Assembly (NCBI GenBank): GCA_027485365.1 | Contig: JAIXRD010000123.1 | Coordinates: 1 to 5,802 of the forward strand | DNA: 5,802 nt | DNA from: Cryomorphaceae bacterium | GTDB taxonomy: Bacteria > Bacteroidota > Bacteroidia > Flavobacteriales_D > Crocinitomicaceae | Direction of reading: 5' to 3' | Part shown: positions 3,501 through 5,802 of the stretch, piece by piece | How positions within the stretch are numbered: the stretch's first letter is position 1 | Layout of the letters: each line of letters starts with the position of its first letter | The notes under the pieces: model-generated | Told to the model about the DNA's origin: nothing | The model's input: the letters and a program-made list of their open reading frames with translations, nothing else | Database searches by the model: none | Position numbers and translations under genes: made by a program

Positions 3501-5802
3501 AGTTATATACCCCAGCAGTCGGGAAGAACGTTCCAACACCACTGTATGGATTTGTACCTCCAGTTGCACTAACCACCACTGTTGCATTCCCATTAAAGCA
3601 AGCAATTGGAACGGTTTCAATTGCAGATGCAAGTAATACATTGGGCTGTGTGATTGTCAGGTTCTGAACATTTTGACATCCGTTAGCATCGGTAATTGTT
3701 ACACTATAATTACCAGGAGCAAGATTGTTTATGCTGTTGCTTGTGGCACCTGTAGACCATAATGGGGATAATGGTGCTGTACCACCAGAATAAAAGACTA
3801 TTGCACTACCGTTGTTAGCACCGTTACATGAAACGTTTGTGCTAGCAACCGAGCTCGTGAGTAGGGTAGGTTGGGTAACCTGAATACCAATGGTGTTATT
3901 ACATCCATTGAGATCAGACACGATATACGTATAATTACCTGCAGGAACCAAGTAATTACCTGTTCCTGAATAAGCAGGTGTTCCTCCGCTCGCTCCAATG
4001 CTTACCAAAGCACTATCACCATGACAAAGAATTGGATTTACTATGGTTGCACTCAATACAAGGGGAGTCGGTTGTGTTACATTAATGGTTGTAGTGGCCA
4101 CACATCCATTGGCATCAATTAAAGTGTACGTATATGTGCCTGCACTTACAGTAAATGTACCTGTTCCGCTGAACGGAGCAACTCCACCATTTGCACTGAC
4201 AACAACCGTGGCTTGTCCGCCACTACATGCGATAGGTGAAGTAATACTTGCAACCGCAGTAAAGGCAGCAGGTTGTGTTACTGTAATTGTTGTAGAATCG
4301 ATACAGCCATTTTGGTCGATTAATACATAGGTGTGTGTTCCAGCAAATTCATTAAACGTCCCATTCCCACTATATCCTGGTGTTCCCCCAGCTCCATTCA
4401 CAAGAACGATAGCTTGTCCACCAAAACATGCGATTGGTAAAATTACATTTGCTGTTGCTACGATAGGCGTAGGTTGAGTAATTGTAGTATTCAAGTTAAA
4501 AATACAGCCGTTTGCATCCGTTACTTGAAGTGAATAGCTTCCTGCAAGTTGATTGTTGATGGAGCTTGTTGTTGATCCTGTATTCCAAAGGTAGGTGTAC
4601 CCCGGAGTGCCACCAGATACGCTTGCAACTGAACTTCCATTGCTTAGACCAAAACATGTTACGCTCGTGTTGTTGAACGTCGCTGTTACTGCAGTTGGTT
4701 GAGTAATTAAAATACTGGTTGATGCACTACAACCATTAGCGTCTTGAATCGTGTACGTAATATTTCCTGCGAACGATAAGAAGGATCCGGTACCCGTGTA
4801 AGTTCCTGTTCCACCAGATCCTGTTACGGCAACCGTGGCTTGTCCACCGAAACAAAGAACAGGCGTTGTTTGAGTCGCAGTGGCGATTAGCTGTGTAGGT
4901 TGTGTTATTAATATGGAAGACGTAGAGGTACATCCATTAGCATCGGTAACAGTAAAGGACTGATTACCGGCAACAACCGATTGGTTTCCTGTTCCAGTGT
5001 AAGGAGCGCTTCCCCCGTTAGCCGATACAAACACGGAGCCAGTACCTCCGAAACACAAAATATTCGCTGTTTGAACAACCGCACTTGTTAATACCGTCGG
5101 TTGGGTAATATTGACATTCGAAACGCTTTGACATCCATTAGCATCCGTAACTGTTACTGAATATGCACCTGGTGCTAAATTGGATACACTGGCTGTTGTT
5201 GCTCCATTACTCCATAAGTAAGAGTAATTAGGTGTCCCACCATTGGCAGTAACAACAGCAGAACCATTGTTTAATCCATTACATGTCACGTTTTGACTTG
5301 AAATTGTGCTGTTTAATTGTGTTGGCTGCACTACGTTTATCGATGCAGTACTTGCGCATCCATTAGCATCAATAACTGTGTAAGATTGAATGCCTGCTAA
5401 TGCAGTGAAGCTTCCAATGCCCGAATAGTTTGGAGTACCACCGTTGGCACTAACAAGAATGGAAGCAATTCCGCCATTACAAGCAATAGGAGTGCTAATT
5501 ACCGCATTAGCAATTAACGCTGTTGGCTGATTAATGGTAATGGTAGTGGTAGTAGAACAACCATTGGCGTCAGAAACAGGGTAGGTGTAAGTTCCCGCAG
5601 AAACATTGTAGGTACCTGTTCCCGTATAGCTTGGTGTACCACCCGCAGCTGTTACAATGATATTTCCGTTGCCCCCGAAACATGCAATTGGCGAAGCAAT
5701 TGCTGCATTTACAACTACGGCTGATGGTTGGGGAACGTTAATTGAAACAGAAGCAGTACACCCGTTGATATCAGTGACTGTATACGTAGAATTACCCGCC
5801 AA
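514..5802 (-). CDS. Giant SprB-like repeat adhesin with PKD domains and a T9SS type B (CHU_C) sorting domain; 5' end off the window
   Basis: This is a cell-surface adhesin-like protein expected to be exported by the type IX secretion system. The visible 1762 residues comprise one partial and 21 complete SprB-type repeats (residues 1-1501), a degenerate PKD-like domain (1502-1584), a PKD domain with W-Q-F-G-D-G (1585-1671) and a gliding motility-associated C-terminal domain (1672-1762) with FTPNGDGLNDVF, VYNRWGQLIF, GWDG and a final GHVTLVK. The stop is TAA (complement of 514-516). The frame runs off the right edge: the first codon, TTG (complement of 5800-5802), lies mid-repeat and is leucine, not a start, so signal peptide and N-terminal repeats are missing. 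In the known case, Flavobacterium johnsoniae SprB, such a protein moves along the cell surface as the gliding adhesin and needs a SprF-family partner for secretion. No PorP/SprF gene follows here. Whether this protein drives gliding or only adhesion cannot be told. No frameshift interrupts the frame. Confidence 0.95.
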   Translation of the reverse strand: MAGNSTYTVTDINGCTASVSINVPQPSAVVVNAAIASPIACFGGNGNIIVTAAGGTPSYTGTGTYNVSAGTYTYPVSDANGCSTTTTITINQPTALIANAVISTPIACNGGIASILVSANGGTPNYSGIGSFTALAGIQSYTVIDANGCASTASINVVQPTQLNSTISSQNVTCNGLNNGSAVVTANGGTPNYSYLWSNGATTASVSNLAPGAYSVTVTDANGCQSVSNVNITQPTVLTSAVVQTANILCFGGTGSVFVSANGGSAPYTGTGNQSVVAGNQSFTVTDANGCTSTSSILITQPTQLIATATQTTPVLCFGGQATVAVTGSGGTGTYTGTGSFLSFAGNITYTIQDANGCSASTSILITQPTAVTATFNNTSVTCFGLSNGSSVASVSGGTPGYTYLWNTGSTTSSINNQLAGSYSLQVTDANGCIFNLNTTITQPTPIVATANVILPIACFGGQAIVLVNGAGGTPGYSGNGTFNEFAGTHTYVLIDQNGCIDSTTITVTQPAAFTAVASITSPIACSGGQATVVVSANGGVAPFSGTGTFTVSAGTYTYTLIDANGCVATTTINVTQPTPLVLSATIVNPILCHGDSALVSIGASGGTPAYSGTGNYLVPAGNYTYIVSDLNGCNNTIGIQVTQPTLLTSSVASTNVSCNGANNGSAIVFYSGGTAPLSPLWSTGATSNSINNLAPGNYSVTITDANGCQNVQNLTITQPNVLLASAIETVPIACFNGNATVVVSATGGTNPYSGVGTFFPTAGVYNYIVNDAQGCSDTATITILQPTALTATATIVNPIACFGGQATVNISASGGIAPYVGTGNINVSAGNQSFTITDANGCSFVINLFINQPTQLLTSISGQNVSCFNAGNGSATVTPIGGTPGYQYLWSNADTTASTSNLVPGLYSVVVTDTNGCQSTNQVTITQPSQLIANSSISSPVFCFGGNATVVVSAVGGTQPYTGTGSFLQSAGTQTYYVTDANGCLDSTTITVNQPNQLIALANQTTNVLCFGGTATVSISSTGGTPSVSGTGNFTVSAGWNNFTITDSYGCQDTTSIFISQPTLLVANATLVSPVLCNGGTAIINISASGGTPGYIGQGNFTVIAGTYTYNVSDANGCTASTTITITQPNTLQAVANITSPIVCNAGTGVITITAIGGTAPYTGTGSFTVPAGTYTYPITDANGCSSSVTITINQPPVLTVSLTQINVNCNGFATGAITANPAGGQGPYTYQWSNNQVSQTVSNLLAGSYNVVVTDNLGCTVSATATITQPQAPILLQESHVNVLCFGNNTGSINLSVSGGTSPYTYSWSNSATSQDIQNLIAGIYNVTVTDANGCIAVMSVNITQPAFPLTVGYTVTNVSCFGYADGAIDVTPQGGTGPFTYFWTTGQFTQDLNNIPPGQYIIAITDANNCVSSAQITVTQPLAPLSANITQVPVSCYGYNDGQLTANTLGGTAPYSYVWTPTGQTGSIASALAPGNYIVNITDANGCTATATDVLTTPPPFIASFTVSDNIVCLPSTVTFTNSSIGNFSTALWTFSNGLTYSSNQFNVDFNNIGCVDVTLLITNTNGCTADTTISNAVCVVPGPTAAFTTASPEIDFVTGGIDFINNSQNYTGSLWQFGDGGSSTQDNPSYFYPASTIADYNVMLVVYDVNGCTDTAYNVVQSTDVVRLTVPNAFTPNGDGLNDVFTPIISNTDQVKYYRFEVYNRWGQLIFESNKPGDGWDGKYKGKLCQFGAYNWKVSYDVPDQDSINANGHVTLVK
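517..789 (-). other. T9SS type B C-terminal sorting domain (CHU_C / gliding motility-associated C-terminal domain)
   Basis: Residues 1672-1762 of the giant protein match the known CHU_C layout in order: VPNAFTPNGDGLNDVF, then YRFEVYNRWGQLIFES, then GDGWDGKYKG, then FGAYNWKVSY, and a terminal GHVTLVK just before the stop. In this family the domain directs the protein through the T9SS outer-membrane translocon. The N-G-D-G-L-N-D stretch resembles a calcium-binding loop, which is inference. It carries nine Lys/Arg residues in 91, whereas everything before it carries none apart from the Arg immediately preceding it. Its single Cys (residue 1733) lies where many relatives have Pro or Cys before the G-x-Y motif. 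Confidence 0.95.
790..1050 (-). other. PKD domain next to the sorting domain
   Basis: Residues 1585-1671 show the PKD (polycystic kidney disease) fold signature: A-A-F-T near the start, I-D-F-I-N-N-S, then LWQFGDGGSS, D-N-P-S-Y-F-Y, and a closing Y-N-V-M-L-V-V-Y-D-V-N-G-C strand. It is a beta-sandwich spacer commonly placed just before the sorting domain in secreted Bacteroidota proteins. It is acidic (about nine Asp/Glu by hand count), carries one Cys and ends in STDVVR, whose Arg is the first Lys/Arg of the visible protein. Confidence 0.87.
1051..1299 (-). other. Degenerate PKD-like domain with four cysteines
   Basis: Residues 1502-1584 resemble a PKD domain: A-S-F-T-V at the start, V-T-F-T-N-S-S, a W-T-F-S-N-G segment where the usual motif is W-x-F-G-D-G, then V-D-V-T-L-L-I-T-N-T-N-G-C. 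The key G-D of the PKD motif is replaced by S-N. Four Cys at about residues 1516, 1558, 1571 and 1582 could form two disulfides; this is inference. It joins the last SprB repeat through a short proline-rich link (T-T-P-P-P). Confidence 0.72.
1300..2211 (-). repeat. Four consecutive type B (canonical SprB) repeats, C-terminal end of the repeat array
   Basis: The units lie at 1987-2211 (residues 1198-1272, 75 aa), 1759-1986 (1273-1348, 76 aa), 1531-1758 (1349-1424, 76 aa) and 1300-1530 (1425-1501, 77 aa). Each has the SprB pattern: Cys at position 14-15, a G-G-T or G-G-Q turn near 28-31, P-Y/F-x-Y-x-W, a run of small polar residues, A/P-G-x-Y, then a D-x-N-x-C-like motif (TDNLGC, TDANGC, TDANNC, TDANGC) and a closing T-Q-P, which is T-T-P in the last unit. 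This is the only place where type B units are adjacent, and their lengths drift from 75 to 77, unlike the type B units further upstream in the protein. Confidence 0.9.
2212..3015 (-). repeat. Four consecutive 67-residue type A repeats
   Basis: The units lie at 2815-3015 (residues 930-996), 2614-2814 (997-1063), 2413-2613 (1064-1130) and 2212-2412 (1131-1197); each is exactly 67 residues or 201 bp. The pattern is Cys15, G-G-T at 28-30, then a G-x-G-x-F strand and S/P/I-A-G-T/W-x-x-Y/F-x-V/I, D-x-x-G-C at 52-56, and a closing N/S/T-Q-P. The Y-x-W core of type B is missing. The unit at 2614-2814 is unusual in having D-S-Y-G-C in place of D-A-N-G-C and the only Trp found in any type A unit. Confidence 0.88.
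2267..2286 (-). repeat. 20-bp exact repeat, copy 1 (pairs with 5579-5598)
   Basis: These 20 bases are identical to 5579-5598, 3.3 kb away, and code for the end of AGTYTYP. Only these two repeat units have Y-T-Y-P where other units have mostly Y-T-Y-T/N/V/I or a related form, and both units end T-I-T-I-N-Q-P. Confidence 0.8.
3016..3642 (-). repeat. A-A-B repeat module (209 residues)
   Basis: Type A units lie at 3442-3642 (residues 721-787) and 3241-3441 (788-854), followed by a type B unit at 3016-3240 (855-929). The unit lengths are 67, 67 and 75 residues, as in the two other A-A-B modules. The type B unit here is about two thirds identical (50 of 75 by eye) to the type B unit at 5098-5322, both beginning T-Q-L and sharing YLWSN and DxNGCQS, which fits duplication of a whole module. 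The first A unit has D-A-Q-G-C in place of D-A-N-G-C. Confidence 0.87.
3274..3316 (-). repeat. 43-bp near-identical patch, copy 1 (pairs with 4930-4972)
   Basis: This stretch, coding for AGNQSFTITDANGC, matches 4930-4972 (AGNQSFTVTDANGC) at 39 of 43 bases. Of the four differences, three are synonymous (one Gln codon and two Ala codons) and one changes Ile to Val. The copies lie 1656 bp apart in the same orientation. Confidence 0.8.
3643..4470 (-). repeat. A-A-A-B repeat module (276 residues)
   Basis: Type A units lie at 4270-4470 (residues 445-511), 4069-4269 (512-578) and 3868-4068 (579-645), followed by a type B unit at 3643-3867 (646-720). It has the same fixed lengths as the neighbouring modules but one extra A unit, consistent with a single unit gained here or lost elsewhere. 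The third A unit carries C-H-G-D-S-A in place of the usual C-F-G-G start, and the B unit has A-P-L-S-P-L-W where a Tyr usually precedes the Trp. Confidence 0.87.
4471..5097 (-). repeat. A-A-B repeat module (209 residues)
   Basis: Type A units lie at 4897-5097 (residues 236-302) and 4696-4896 (303-369), followed by a type B unit at 4471-4695 (370-444). All keep the paired Cys pattern (positions 15 and 56 in A, 14 and 64 in B). The B unit has N-Q-L-A-G-S-Y where other upstream B units have N-L-A/V-P-G-x-Y. Confidence 0.87.
4930..4972 (-). repeat. 43-bp near-identical patch, copy 2 (pairs with 3274-3316)
   Basis: This is the partner of the patch at 3274-3316. It lies in the first type A unit of the 4471-5097 module, whereas the other copy lies in the second A unit of its module, so the pair does not follow the A-A-B period. 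Confidence 0.8.
5098..5802 (-). repeat. A-A-B repeat module plus the end of one further repeat cut by the window edge
   Basis: Complete units are type A at 5524-5724 (residues 27-93), type A at 5323-5523 (94-160) and type B at 5098-5322 (161-235). Positions 5725-5802 hold the last 26 residues of another unit; A-G-N-S-T-Y-T-V-T-D-I-N-G-C followed by 11 residues to Q-P fits type A best. The array clearly continues beyond the right edge. Confidence 0.87.
5579..5598 (-). repeat. 20-bp exact repeat, copy 2 (pairs with 2267-2286)
   Basis: This is the partner of 2267-2286, in the first complete type A unit visible. The shared rare Pro and shared codons suggest the two units have a closer common origin than their 3.3-kb separation implies. 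Confidence 0.8.

Noticed and set aside
4043..4330. + strand open frame of 95 codons with hydrophobic segments
   Set aside because: The Val/Ala-rich, membrane-like look comes from antisense reading of Thr/Asn/Gly-rich repeat codons, and it repeats with the 201-bp unit. Not a real membrane protein.
3798..4933. Minus-strand frames at 3798-3998 and 4736-4933 out of phase with the adhesin
   Set aside because: Both are shadow frames inside well conserved repeat units and show no domain similarity of their own.
5800..5802. TTG as a start codon for the adhesin
   Set aside because: It lies in the middle of a repeat unit, with no signal peptide after it and no space for a ribosome binding site in the window. 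It is an internal Leu codon at the cut edge.
1300..5802. Regular short repeats suggesting a CRISPR array
   Set aside because: The period is 201 or 225 bp, the repeats are imperfect, in frame and protein-coding, with no spacers. They are protein repeats.

Overview
The window is coding from edge to edge and points to a gliding or surface-adhesin-bearing member of the Bacteroidota, probably a Flavobacteriales-type organism. The evidence is a very long run of SprB-type repeats ending in the 'gliding motility-associated' C-terminal domain (CHU_C, type B sorting signal of the type IX secretion system, T9SS). The genus cannot be told from the sequence.

Layout: positions 1-525 (+) hold the C-terminal 174 residues of an unrecognised, probably beta-propeller-like protein whose start most likely lies left of the window. 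Positions 514-5802 (-) hold the 3' end of a giant secreted repeat protein; 1762 residues are visible and the N-terminus lies off the right edge. The two genes converge and overlap tail-to-tail by 12 bp, leaving no intergenic DNA and no room for a conventional terminator. No promoter, RNA gene, mobile element or CRISPR array is visible.

The giant protein divides without gaps or leftovers into one partial and 21 complete repeats, two PKD-like domains and a 91-residue sorting domain. The repeats are of two length classes: type A is exactly 67 residues (13 complete copies) and type B is 75-77 residues (8 copies, the canonical SprB form with a Y-x-W core). From N to C the order is (A)AAB-AAB-AAAB-AAB-AAAA-BBBB-PKD-PKD-CTD. 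Every complete repeat carries one Cys near its start and one in a D-x-N-G-C-like motif.

The most striking property is that the first 1670 visible residues contain no lysine or arginine. The first basic residue of that kind (R1671) sits exactly at the junction with the sorting domain, which itself is ordinarily Lys/Arg-containing. The two genes share no evident function; the pairing is a convergent neighbour relationship, not an operon.
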